The position numbers were made by a program, and so were the translations under genes. From Halobacteria archaeon (GTDB lineage: Archaea > Halobacteriota > Syntropharchaeia > Alkanophagales > Methanospirareceae): 10,198 nt of DNA. The stretch spans positions 1 through 10,198 of the forward strand of contig JAOZPO010000039.1 of the NCBI GenBank assembly GCA_029932715.1. The letters are read 5' to 3'. The notes beneath the pieces were generated by a model. The model saw nothing but the letters and a program-made list of their open reading frames with translations. It was not told where the DNA came from and ran no database searches. This document shows, one piece after another, positions 1 to 6,728 of this stretch. Position 1 is the stretch's first letter, and the number at the start of each line of letters is the position of its first letter.

Positions 1-189
1 AATGCAGCCCATCCATCTCATTCTTTATTCTTGCGATTGACCTGGTTATTGATGGCTTACCGGGTCTCTACCACATTATTCTGGTTATTTAATTCATTAT
101 TTATGTTGACCTGTACCTAACAGAAAAGAAAGGTAGATAGGACACTAAATCTGAAAAGAAGGATATTTTTTGTTTTGATAGTATTACAT
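1..189. other. Left-edge non-coding stretch
   Basis: I see no gene I can support here. Plus-strand frame 1 is open from the edge to a TAA at 118-120, but its translation is low in charged residues and resembles no family. A minus-strand frame is open from 67 to the left edge and contains GKPSITRSIARIKNEMDGLH. That looks more protein-like, but its only in-frame ATG is at 16-14, so a gene there would have only five codons in view. The right part (122-165) is A/G-rich on the plus strand and is listed separately as a possible end signal for the DJ-1-family gene. Confidence 0.5.
122..165 (-). terminator. Candidate pyrimidine-rich terminator after the DJ-1-family gene
   Basis: On the minus strand, downstream of the stop at 190, there are two similar C/T-rich runs: CTTCTTTTC (about 154-162) and CTTTCTTTTC (about 123-132). 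Archaeal transcription commonly ends at T-rich runs without a strong hairpin, so these fit a termination zone. The plus strand has its own T-run (TTTTTTGTTTTG, about 165-176), which would serve only a plus-strand gene entering from the left, and none is recognised. Confidence 0.3.
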
Positions 190-714
190 TTATGATTCAA
201 TAGCAGATGCCACTTCACTGCCAAATTCCCTGGCTGCTGCCGGTCCATTCCCCGTGATTATCCGTCCATCTCGTTCAACAGCAGCACCTGTATAATCCGC
301 GCCCATTTTCACCAGATTCCTTTTTTGCGAACTGAAAGAAGTTGCCTTCTTCCCCTTTAGTAGTCCTGCATTTGCTAATGTTGAAGGCGCTATGCAAATA
401 GCAGCTACTACTTTACCCTCGTTAAACGCATTAGTAGCCAACGCATGGGCTCCTGGATCGTTGAAATACACATCTGCGCCTGACCCACCAACGAAAATCA
501 CCGCATTATAATCCTCGCTACTGACATCTGCAAGATCAGTATCCACTTTTATTTCTGCACCAAACATCCCTGTCGCTCGATCTACACCCTTTGACGCTAT
601 TGTTACTTCCGCCCCCGAACTGGTAAATATCGCCAGCGGGTCCATCAACTCTTCATCCCGGAATTTTTTCGGCGCTACAACCATCAGAATTTTTTTACCT
701 TTTAGATTAGCCAT
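190..714 (-). CDS. DJ-1/PfpI family protein
   Basis: A 174-residue protein of the class I glutamine amidotransferase-like DJ-1/PfpI family. Members include chaperones, deglycases, hydratases and intracellular proteases, so the family alone does not fix the role. The flavodoxin-like core is visible: KKILMVVAP at 7-15, the conserved acidic pair E21/E22 in FRDEEL, VIFVGGSGA at 72-80 and the nucleophile elbow AICIAP at 105-110 with C107. The residue after the cysteine is Ile, whereas PfpI-type proteases have His (AICHGP), so the classic protease triad is not evident. I chose the ATG at 714 over the one at 741 because GAGGT at 728-724 sits nine bases before it and the family motif begins at once. 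It is a single gene on its own strand, probably cytoplasmic. Exact activity is unknown. Confidence 0.9.
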   Translation of the reverse strand: MANLKGKKILMVVAPKKFRDEELMDPLAIFTSSGAEVTIASKGVDRATGMFGAEIKVDTDLADVSSEDYNAVIFVGGSGADVYFNDPGAHALATNAFNEGKVVAAICIAPSTLANAGLLKGKKATSFSSQKRNLVKMGADYTGAAVERDGRIITGNGPAAAREFGSEVASAIES

Positions 715-753
715 TCTTCTATTACCTCTATACCTTAACAATATACATACAAG

Positions 754-761
754 TATTTAAT
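754..761 (-). promoter_or_regulatory. Candidate TATA box for the DJ-1-family gene
   Basis: ATTAAATA on the minus strand lies about 43 bases before the chosen ATG at 714. The usual archaeal spacing predicts a start near 731, giving a leader of roughly 17 bases that contains the Shine-Dalgarno-like GAGGT at 728-724. That fit supports the start at 714 and argues against the ATG at 741, which would lie upstream of the predicted transcript. Confidence 0.45.
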
Positions 762-795
762 GTTCCATGTTTTTAAATCTCACTTCGTGTGTGAT

Positions 796-806
796 TATAA
801 ATATAA
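796..806 (+). promoter_or_regulatory. Candidate TATA box for the 51-residue membrane protein
   Basis: TTATAAATATA lies about 29 bases before the ATG at 830. By archaeal spacing, transcription would begin near 826-830, giving a leaderless or nearly leaderless message. No Shine-Dalgarno sequence stands next to that ATG, which agrees. The element is in the 115-base divergent gap shared with the DJ-1-family gene. Confidence 0.45.
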
Positions 807-829
807 AGGAATAGTACAAACAGAAGTAT

Positions 830-985
830 ATGGACTTACAGGGAAAGCAATTGACTCTTGCAACTGGTGGTGCGGTAGTTTTGGCGTTCTTAGTGCTTAT
901 AGTATTAGTAGCAACAATTGGTGGTGGTTTACGCTCTTATGAGCGGTCAGCATTATCAGTGATTTTATTCGGCAGCCAGGGATAA
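830..985 (+). CDS. Small single-pass membrane protein, unknown function
   Basis: A 51-codon ORF encoding a short polar N-terminus (MDLQGKQLTLATGG), a strongly hydrophobic stretch at about 15-30 (AVVLAFLVLIVLVATI), a GGGLR turn and a short C-terminal tail with a second, weaker hydrophobic patch. I do not recognise a family; it does not match the Sec61-beta, SecE or Mtr small-subunit patterns I know. Support for coding is the clean transmembrane segment, the TATA box at the right distance for a leaderless start, and the lack of a better use for this 249-base stretch. It stops three bases before the next ATG in the same frame, so it may be the first gene of a transcript leading into nadM. A longer overlapping frame at 760-942 has an unlikely Trp/Cys-rich composition. 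Confidence 0.45.
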   Translation: MDLQGKQLTLATGGAVVLAFLVLIVLVATIGGGLRSYERSALSVILFGSQG

Positions 986-988
986 TAT

Positions 989-1090
989 ATGAAGAGGAAG
1001 GAGTATATAAAAATGGAAAAAGAAGGGAAGAAGAGAGATTCACGTCTTAGGCTCTTGAGAGCAGTAATAACCGTACAAGATAAAGGATAA
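989..1090 (+). CDS. Doubtful 33-codon basic ORF abutting nadM
   Basis: This ORF begins three bases after the preceding small ORF and its TAA (1088-1090) touches the nadM ATG at 1091, all in one frame. The product would be rich in Lys, Arg and Glu, with a basic amphipathic end (RDSRLRLLRAVITVQ). The tight spacing on both sides would suit translational coupling. Against it, a strong TATA box (GTATATAAAA) lies inside its first codons; if used, the transcript would start near 1034 and this would be simply the nadM leader. I recognise no family. Treat it as a possible leader peptide or plain 5' untranslated sequence. Confidence 0.25.
   Translation: MKRKEYIKMEKEGKKRDSRLRLLRAVITVQDKG
1003..1012 (+). 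promoter_or_regulatory. Candidate TATA box for nadM
   Basis: GTATATAAAA is a good archaeal TATA match and predicts a start near 1034, leaving a leader of about 57 bases before nadM. An AAAGGA at 1082-1087 is just three bases before the nadM ATG, closer than the usual Shine-Dalgarno distance. Confidence 0.35.
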
Positions 1091-1600
<510 letters not shown>

Positions 1601-1603
1601 GAG

Positions 1604-1615
1604 TTTATATATAAG
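1604..1615 (+). promoter_or_regulatory. Candidate TATA box for topA
   Basis: TTTATATATAAG starts three bases after the nadM stop and predicts a transcription start near 1635, about 14 bases before the topA ATG at 1649. A weak GTGGA at 1643-1646 is the only ribosome-binding candidate. Confidence 0.5.
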
Positions 1616-1648
1616 AGACTTTGAAGCTATAAAACTAACTCGTGGAAA

Positions 1649-3691
1649 ATGCACTATATAATCACAGAGAAAGGGACAACGGCAAGGAGGATCGCATCTA
1701 TCCTATCGAACGGTGAAATGAAGAAGAAGAAGATAGGGAAGACAGAAGTGTATGAGTTTGATGGTAACGTAGTAGTAGGATTGAGTGGGCATGTCTTTCG
1801 TCTGGACTTCCCTCCTACATACAACGATTGGAATAAGATAGAACCTCAGAAGCTGATAGATGCAGAAACAGTAGCGGTAGCACTGAAAAAGGAGCTGGTT
1901 AAGACACTGCAAAAGATAGCAAAAGACGCTGATTCCGTTACCATCGCTACTGATTACGACCGTGAGGGCGAGGCGATAGGCGTGGAAGCGCTCAACGTGA
2001 TCAAAGAGATAAACTCTTCAGTGCCCGTTGACCGGATGCGATACAGTGCGATAACAGATAAGGACATAAAGGAGAGTTTTGCTGCGAGAAGCGAAGTGGA
2101 TTATAACTTAGCGGAATCAGCCGAAGCGAGACAGACAATAGACCTGATGTGGGGTGCGGCTCTGACAAGGTTCATCTCCTTAACGGCAAATCGCTTGGGT
2201 GACGATTTCTTTTCTGTTGGTCGTGTCCAATCGCCTACGCTTTCTTTGCTTGTAGATAAGGAGAAGGAGATAAACAAATTTGTACCACGTAAGTACTGGG
2301 AAGTGCACGCGAAATTGAAGACGGAAGAGGGAGAGACATTTGAAGTAACGCATAAAACGCAGAAATTCCGGGATAGAAAAGAAGTAGAAGAGATAAAAGC
2401 ACGAATAGAAGCAGCAAAAGAGGGCATTGTTCGCGCGGTAAATACGAAGACACGAGTTGATAAGCCACCTACACCGTTTGATACTACCAGCTTCATACGA
2501 GCTGCTTCTGCTATTGGTCATACCCCGAGGCGGGCAATGGCTGTTGCCGAGGGTCTATACCTTGGAGGGTTCATCTCATATCACCGCACGGATAACACGA
2601 CCTATCCGGAGACGCTGGATCTTAAGACGTTAGTTAAGATGTTTCACAGTATCGAAGATTTTGGTAAATACGCACAGATGTTATCGAAGAAGAAGCAATT
2701 GAAGCCAACAGCCGGTAAAAAGAAGACCACTGACCACCCACCCATACATCCGGTGTCGGCAGTATCAAAAGATAAGCTCGATAAGGACCAGTGGAAGATT
2801 TATGAGCTTGTGGTAAGGCGATTTTTAGCTACGCTTTCTGACGCTGCGAAATGGAAAGATACTAATGTGAAGATAGAGATAGGAGAGGAACCGCTGGTAG
2901 CAAAGGGAAAGGAGTTGAAGCAACCGGGCTTTCTCGCTGTGTACCCGTATCAGAAGAAGGAAGAGTTGAAATTACCGAAATTGGAAGAGGGAGATAAGCT
3001 AAGTGTTGTTGATTTAAATATCATGGAGAAGGAGACGAAGCCGCCAAACCGGATTTCACAGGCGGGATTAATAAAGAAGATGGAGGAATTGGAACTTGGC
3101 ACGAAGAGCACGAGACACGAGATAATAGGGAAGCTGTATGATCGCGTTTACGTGCAGGGCAATCCTGGCAAACCCACGGATAAGGCTTTTGCACTTATTG
3201 ATTCCTTAGAGAAATACGCTACGATGATAACGAAACCGGAGATGACAGGGACGCTGGAGCAGGAGATGGACAGGATAAGCGAAGGGAAGCAGAAAAAAGA
3301 AGAGGTGGTGGATGATTCGAAGAAAATGCTGAGAGCTGTGTTCAAGGAGATGCTCGCCAACCGCGAAGAGATAGCAAACTCGCTTAAGGATGCACTGAAA
3401 ACGGCTAAAATCGTAGGCACATGTCCGGAATGCGGTGCAGATCTTTTCTGGGCTACATCAAAGCGTAGGAAACGATTTATAGGTTGTACTAATTATCCAA
3501 CCTGCAGTTTCTCACTACCACTACCGCCCAGCAGTTCCGGGCGACTGATCATAACCGAAGATACGTGCGATGTACACCCTACTTTGTTCAAACTGAGGAT
3601 AATAAAAAAGGGTAAAGGCAGGCCATGGGATTTTGGCTGTCCATATTGCAATTTCCTGCGCTGGAAAGCAGAGAAAGAGGGTAAATCGTGA
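1649..3691 (+). CDS. topA: DNA topoisomerase I, archaeal type IA
   Basis: A 680-residue type IA topoisomerase that relaxes negatively supercoiled DNA by single-strand cleavage and passage. The TOPRIM domain opens the protein (YIITEKGTTARRIA at 3-16) and carries the metal-binding DxDxE set D102, D104, E106 in TDYDREGE. The catalytic tyrosine is Y311 in GGFISYHRTDNTTYP. The topoisomerase core continues through LGTKSTRHEIIGKLYDR (about 483-499). Two C-terminal zinc ribbons follow: C592/C595 with C613/C619, and C640/H643 with C664/C667. The overall plan matches the archaeal TopA subfamily rather than reverse gyrase, as no helicase domain is present. It has its own TATA box and is followed by a T-rich stretch, so it is probably a single transcription unit or the end of the nadM one. 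No truncation or frameshift is seen. Confidence 0.97.
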   Translation: MHYIITEKGTTARRIASILSNGEMKKKKIGKTEVYEFDGNVVVGLSGHVFRLDFPPTYNDWNKIEPQKLIDAETVAVALKKELVKTLQKIAKDADSVTIATDYDREGEAIGVEALNVIKEINSSVPVDRMRYSAITDKDIKESFAARSEVDYNLAESAEARQTIDLMWGAALTRFISLTANRLGDDFFSVGRVQSPTLSLLVDKEKEINKFVPRKYWEVHAKLKTEEGETFEVTHKTQKFRDRKEVEEIKARIEAAKEGIVRAVNTKTRVDKPPTPFDTTSFIRAASAIGHTPRRAMAVAEGLYLGGFISYHRTDNTTYPETLDLKTLVKMFHSIEDFGKYAQMLSKKKQLKPTAGKKKTTDHPPIHPVSAVSKDKLDKDQWKIYELVVRRFLATLSDAAKWKDTNVKIEIGEEPLVAKGKELKQPGFLAVYPYQKKEELKLPKLEEGDKLSVVDLNIMEKETKPPNRISQAGLIKKMEELELGTKSTRHEIIGKLYDRVYVQGNPGKPTDKAFALIDSLEKYATMITKPEMTGTLEQEMDRISEGKQKKEEVVDDSKKMLRAVFKEMLANREEIANSLKDALKTAKIVGTCPECGADLFWATSKRRKRFIGCTNYPTCSFSLPLPPSSSGRLIITEDTCDVHPTLFKLRIIKKGKGRPWDFGCPYCNFLRWKAEKEGKS

Positions 3692-3706
3692 TGTGAACAA
3701 CAAGAG

Positions 3707-3730
3707 CATGTTTTTTGCACTCTTTGCCCT
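3707..3730 (+). terminator. Candidate T-rich terminator after topA
   Basis: A run of six T at 3711-3716 is followed by CTCTTTGCCCTT, within 40 bases of the topA stop. I see no strong hairpin, which is normal for archaeal termination. The remainder of the 138-base gap up to the binding-protein gene shows no TPP-riboswitch hallmark such as a CTGAGA box. Confidence 0.4.
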
Positions 3731-3798
3731 TATATTACACAAACGAGTCTTTCTGTACATATCCACGGAAAGGGCTAAAGTGAACGGATAAGAACAGA

Positions 3799-3806
3799 TT
3801 TAAATA
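3799..3806 (+). promoter_or_regulatory. Candidate TATA box for the ABC importer operon
   Basis: TTTAAATA lies with its centre about 27 bases before the ATG at 3830, so the transcript would start almost at the start codon. GGTGG at 3823-3827 is a possible weak ribosome-binding site but would hardly be included in such a short leader. Confidence 0.5.
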
Positions 3807-3829
3807 GTGTGTATCATTAGTGTGGTGGC

Positions 3830-4762
3830 ATGAAGAAAGAAATAAGCATTGGCTTGATAGCATTGTTTGTCATTGCGACTGGCTGTATAACGGAAGAGGA
3901 AGCACCCACAACAAGCGAAGAACTAACGATAAAGTTGGGAGTTATGCCCGATGAAGCGACTTTACCGTATTACGTGGCTGCAAAAGAGGGTTTATTTGCA
4001 AGCCAGGGTTTAAATGTAGAGATAGTGCCTTTTATGAGTGCTATGGAGAGAGATGCTGCGTTAACAGCAGGGGAAATAGACGCAGGTGAGAACGACCCGG
4101 TAGGTGTCTTATTATTGCGAAATGCAGGTTATGACGTAAAGATTATCAGCCTGGAATTGCAAGAGACGGCAGATAAGATGCGGTTCGCCGTTATCGCCAG
4201 TCCACAATCGAACATAAGTGCGGTCGAAGACCTGGAGGAGATAGCAATCTCACGCAATACAATCATAGAATACATAACCGACACTCTGCTCGGCGATGTA
4301 CAATTGAATAAGGTAGAGGTAAAGAAAGTGCCGATACGAATGCAGATGTTGCTCGACAACGAGATAGGAGCAGCCACGCTACCAGAGCCTTTAGCGAGTT
4401 ATGCACTTTATCGCGGTGCTAACATGGTAATCTCGGATTCCATGCTCAACAGAAACGTCTCTCAGACCGTCATAGTAGTCAATAGCGAATTCATAGAGAA
4501 GCATCCAGGATGTGTGACTAAGTTCTTAGACGCATACAGTGAAGCGGTGGATATGATAAATACAAACCCAGAGAGTTATAGAGCATTGCTTGTGGAAAAG
4601 ACGCATATTCCAGGAGAGATAGCTATGAATTACAAAATTGCTACTTATTTACCTCCACAGCCGTATCCAGAAGCTAAGTTCGATGCAGTTTTATTGTGGA
4701 TGCAGAACAAGGATTTGGTGCAGCAAGAGATTTCCTATGACGATACAGTCCTAAAGCAATAA
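3830..4762 (+). CDS. ABC transporter substrate-binding lipoprotein, NMT1/SsuA/THI5-like
   Basis: A 310-residue extracellular binding protein of the SsuA/TauA/ThiY (NMT1/THI5-like) superfamily, which delivers a small solute to its permease. The N-terminus is a lipoprotein signal: KKE, a hydrophobic core at 5-16 and the lipobox ATGC with C19 as lipid attachment site. An acidic linker (TEEEAPTTSEE) follows. The first lobe shows the family pattern PYYVAAKEGLFASQGLNVEI at 46-65 and GEIDAGENDP at 81-90; the second-lobe hinge is EIGAATLPEPLAS at 178-190. Members bind sulfonates, taurine, nitrate, pyrimidine precursors of thiamine and other compounds, and nothing here picks one. No assimilation or cofactor genes adjoin. 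It is first in an operon with the ATPase (39 bases on) and permease. Confidence 0.88.
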   Translation: MKKEISIGLIALFVIATGCITEEEAPTTSEELTIKLGVMPDEATLPYYVAAKEGLFASQGLNVEIVPFMSAMERDAALTAGEIDAGENDPVGVLLLRNAGYDVKIISLELQETADKMRFAVIASPQSNISAVEDLEEIAISRNTIIEYITDTLLGDVQLNKVEVKKVPIRMQMLLDNEIGAATLPEPLASYALYRGANMVISDSMLNRNVSQTVIVVNSEFIEKHPGCVTKFLDAYSEAVDMINTNPESYRALLVEKTHIPGEIAMNYKIATYLPPQPYPEAKFDAVLLWMQNKDLVQQEISYDDTVLKQ

Positions 4763-4801
4763 CCCGCTCGTGAATACAAAGTCTATATATAGGGCATATA
4801 C

Positions 4802-5542
4802 ATGCTTGAGGCGAAGGGAATAAGTAAGGTTTACCCTGATGGAACAGAAGCACTATGTGAGGTCAGTTTCAAGGTACCAGAGGGGGAGAGCTGTTCCATT
4901 ATCGGTCCTTCGGGCTGTGGAAAGACTTCTCTTCTCTTTATCTTCTCCGGTATCCTGAAGCCAACGAGCGGTAAAGCGTTAATTGCAGGTAAGGAGGTAG
5001 TAGCGCCATCGCGAGAGGTTGCATTGATATTACAGGACTATGGCTTGTTTCCATGGAAAACGGTATATGGGAACGTATCATTGGGCTTAGAGCTAAGAGG
5101 CTACGGCAAAAAAGAGCGCCAGAGAATAGTGTCACCACTTCTGAAGAACCTGGGGTTAAGCGATTTCGCAGACCACTATCCAAAACAGCTTTCTGGTGGT
5201 ATGAAACAGCGAGTAGGATTTGCAAGGGCATTAGCTTTAAATCCCGATGTTTTACTCATGGATGAGCCTTTATCTTCGCTCGATGCGTTAACGCGTGAGA
5301 AACTGCAGAATTCACTGCTATCACTATGGAAGAACAACAGGATGACGATGCTTCTGGTTACACACAACATAGAGGAAGCGGTCTTTCTTGGCAGGGAAAT
5401 AATCGTGCTTTCTTCGAGACCCGGGCGTGTGGTGATAGTAGTGGAGAACAATAAAGTGGGCGAGGTAGATTATAGAACTACGGAGGATTTTTTCGATAAA
5501 TGCCGCGAAGTGAGGAGCAGCATAGAATATGGAGCTACTTGA
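4802..5542 (+). CDS. ABC transporter ATP-binding protein, nitrate/sulfonate/taurine class
   Basis: A 246-residue ATPase that powers import from the cytoplasmic side of the membrane. All motifs are intact: Walker A GPSGCGKT at 35-42, Q-loop Q78 in ILQDYGLFPW, signature LSGGMKQR at 130-137, Walker B LLMDEP at 151-156, D-loop SSLD at 158-161 and switch His H188 in VTHN. The DYGLFPWKTVYGNV stretch (79-92) and the SSRPGRVV segment near the C-terminus are typical of the SsuB/TauB/NrtD class. The start at 4802 fits the usual beginning MLEAKGISKVY, with AGGG at 4791-4794 seven bases before it. CTATATATAG at 4783-4792 looks like a TATA box but is too close to the ATG to drive it, so transcription probably comes from the binding-protein promoter. 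The last 43 bases overlap the permease gene. Confidence 0.93.
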   Translation: MLEAKGISKVYPDGTEALCEVSFKVPEGESCSIIGPSGCGKTSLLFIFSGILKPTSGKALIAGKEVVAPSREVALILQDYGLFPWKTVYGNVSLGLELRGYGKKERQRIVSPLLKNLGLSDFADHYPKQLSGGMKQRVGFARALALNPDVLLMDEPLSSLDALTREKLQNSLLSLWKNNRMTMLLVTHNIEEAVFLGREIIVLSSRPGRVVIVVENNKVGEVDYRTTEDFFDKCREVRSSIEYGAT

Positions 5543-6252
5543 TTGCCGGGATTTTGTTAATACTGCTATGGCAGGTTATAGCGGCTTTACTGAATTCGAT
5601 AGCATTACCCATGCCGTTAGACGTATTCTCAGCGTTTATAGCGGGATTAAGTGGTAATCTGCTCTCGCATGTATTAGTAAGTACAGTCAGAGTGTGCTAC
5701 GGGATTGCACTGGCGTTATCACTTGCAATACCGATCGGGTTGGTAAGTTATAAGGACACTATGGATAAATTCATCACGCCTTTCATTTATCTGCTATATC
5801 CAATCCCCCATATCGTTTTGTTACCATTAATCATTCTGCTCTTTGGTATTGGCGATTTATCAAAGGTAATCTTGATAGCGCTAATCGTGTTCTTTCAGAT
5901 TCTCGTGACTACGCGAGATGCAGCGAGAAATATAAGCACGAACTATATCTATTCACTTCTATCTCTGGGTGCAACGGGAAAAGACGTTTATAAACATGTA
6001 GTATTCCCCGCTTGCTTGCCTAAGATACTCACTTCGCTGCGAATAAGTGTGGGTACGGCGATAGCGGTGCTATTCTTCGTGGAATCATTTGCAACGAGAA
6101 AGGGTTTGGGATACTTGATTATGGATTCCTGGAGTCGAATGGACTATCCAGATTTGTATGCGGCGATAGTAAGTATGGCACTGCTGGGCTTATCGTTATA
6201 TCTTGTGCTTGAACGGGTGGAAAAGAAGCTCTGTGCGTGGGTGTATGTGTAA
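5500..6252 (+). CDS. ABC transporter permease, SsuC/TauC-like
   Basis: A 250-residue inner-membrane permease of the BPD_transp_1 family, forming the channel with the preceding ATPase. Hydrophobic segments lie roughly at 12-35, 55-83, 92-115, 120-137, 183-197 and 221-236, the usual six for this class. The EAA loop that docks on the ATPase is visible at about 151-174: LGATGKDVYKHVVFP followed by KILTSLRIS at 175-183. The usual acidic/Ala opening of that loop is here YSLLSLGA, a mild departure. The ATG at 5500 is inside the ATPase gene, a 43-base overlap in another frame. A later TTG at 5539 is possible but would leave no cytoplasmic N-terminus, so 5500 is preferred. Overlap suggests translational coupling, keeping subunits in balance. 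Confidence 0.92.
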   Translation: MPRSEEQHRIWSYLIAGILLILLWQVIAALLNSIALPMPLDVFSAFIAGLSGNLLSHVLVSTVRVCYGIALALSLAIPIGLVSYKDTMDKFITPFIYLLYPIPHIVLLPLIILLFGIGDLSKVILIALIVFFQILVTTRDAARNISTNYIYSLLSLGATGKDVYKHVVFPACLPKILTSLRISVGTAIAVLFFVESFATRKGLGYLIMDSWSRMDYPDLYAAIVSMALLGLSLYLVLERVEKKLCAWVYV

Positions 6253-6263
6253 ATGAATGTTGA

Positions 6264-6570
6264 GCTGTAAACTTAGAACTCGCGGGGCTTTCTGGAACAT
6301 TGAGCCCAGAGGGAATCTTAGCCAGTCTTGGTGTGGCGGAAAAGCAAGAGAACAGGATTTATCTTCTCAACAACGCAGGCGTTTTGTTCTTCGCCGACAA
6401 GCCACAGAGATTTGTTCCTTGGGCGGCTTTTACTGTCGTCATGTAAACCAAAAAGGGAGGAGATTTATTAATATCCCATTGAGGCGATTATAGAAGTGGT
6501 AATCAATTCCATCACGCATCGAGATTATTTCGAAAATGAGCGTAAACATCGTAGCTATTATTCATAATTG
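6264..6570 (+). pseudogene. Degraded AlbA_2/RecG-like (COG2865-type) regulator fragment
   Basis: Conserved protein sequence is spread over several plus-strand frames. Frame 3 (6264-6446) reads LSPEGILASLGVAEKQ, then NRIYLLNNAGVLFF and PQRFVPWAAF before a TAA. Frame 1 (6442-6567) resumes with KPKREEIY, a TAA at 6469-6471, then EAIIEVVINSITHRDYF. Frame 2 from about 6533 reads MSVNIVAIIHN. In order these match the middle and C-terminal parts of predicted regulators with an AlbA_2/Schlafen domain and a RecG-related C-terminal ATPase-like domain (HATPase_c_4), whose hallmarks are NAGxLFFxxxPQRFxP and EAxxEaxxNaxxHRDY. About 40 residues normally between these blocks appear to be missing, and both ends are absent. 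The fragment begins 12 bases after the permease stop. A 78-codon frame at 6257-6493 runs across it out of register and is not the gene. The family assignment rests on remembered motifs. Confidence 0.7.
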
Positions 6571-6580
6571 AACTTTGAGA

Positions 6581-6600
6581 TTTTGATTTTTGGTATTGTT
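6581..6600 (+). terminator. T-rich terminator candidate after the ABC operon
   Basis: TTTTGATTTTTGGTATTGTT is a T-rich tract on the plus strand past the pseudogene remnant and before the convergent purD. It would end transcripts of the importer operon. No equally clear T-run exists on the minus strand for purD. Confidence 0.4.
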
Positions 6601-6647
6601 TGCCATTGAGCATTTACCTATTTTTATATGCTCTTGAAATCGCGGCA
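6601..6647. repeat. Inverted repeat, possible hairpin in the convergent gap
   Basis: GAGCAT at 6608-6613 is mirrored exactly by ATGCTC at 6628-6633 around a 14-base A/T-rich loop. Outer arms TGCC (6601-6604) and GGCA (6644-6647) could extend it across an uneven internal loop. Its place between converging genes suggests a structure that blocks read-through from one or both sides, but a six-base stem can arise by chance. Confidence 0.3.
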
Positions 6648-6728
6648 GCATACACTTCTCTCGCCCCATAACACTTTGTTTTCTGGCAGATGTATTTTAG
6701 TTATCTAGCCCGCCAAGCCTCTAAACCG

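Larger units (their letters stand above)
6571..6728. other. Convergent intergenic gap
   Basis: This 158-base gap lies between the plus-strand transporter/pseudogene region and the minus-strand purD end. It contains a T-rich tract and an inverted repeat, listed separately, and a stray TATA-like TTTATATG at 6622-6629 with no gene to serve. The short plus-strand frame starting at 6690 is antisense to the purD 3' end and is not coding. I see no tRNA or other RNA gene. Confidence 0.5.

Noticed and set aside
1..67. Minus-strand frame open to the left edge, containing GKPSITRSIARIKNEMDGLH
   Set aside because: Protein-like, but the only in-frame ATG is at 16-14, too near the edge to judge. It could be a gene start or a decayed fragment; flanking sequence is needed.
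760..942. 60-codon plus-strand frame before nadM
   Set aside because: Its Trp/Cys-rich composition is unlike a real protein, and it overlaps the better-supported 51-codon membrane ORF at 830-985 in another frame. No promoter fits its start.
2101..2521. Long minus-strand frames inside topA
   Set aside because: They are antisense to the conserved topoisomerase core around the catalytic region and resemble no protein family.
3692..3829. Riboswitch upstream of the ABC importer
   Set aside because: The gap shows only a T-rich tract and a TATA box; no TPP-type or other conserved box pattern that I can recognise.
4783..4792. CTATATATAG as a promoter of the ABC ATPase
   Set aside because: It is centred only about 15 bases before the ATG, so the transcript would begin inside the gene with no later in-frame ATG near.
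6257..6493. 78-codon plus-strand frame after the permease
   Set aside because: It crosses the pseudogene out of register; the recognisable family motifs are in the other two frames.
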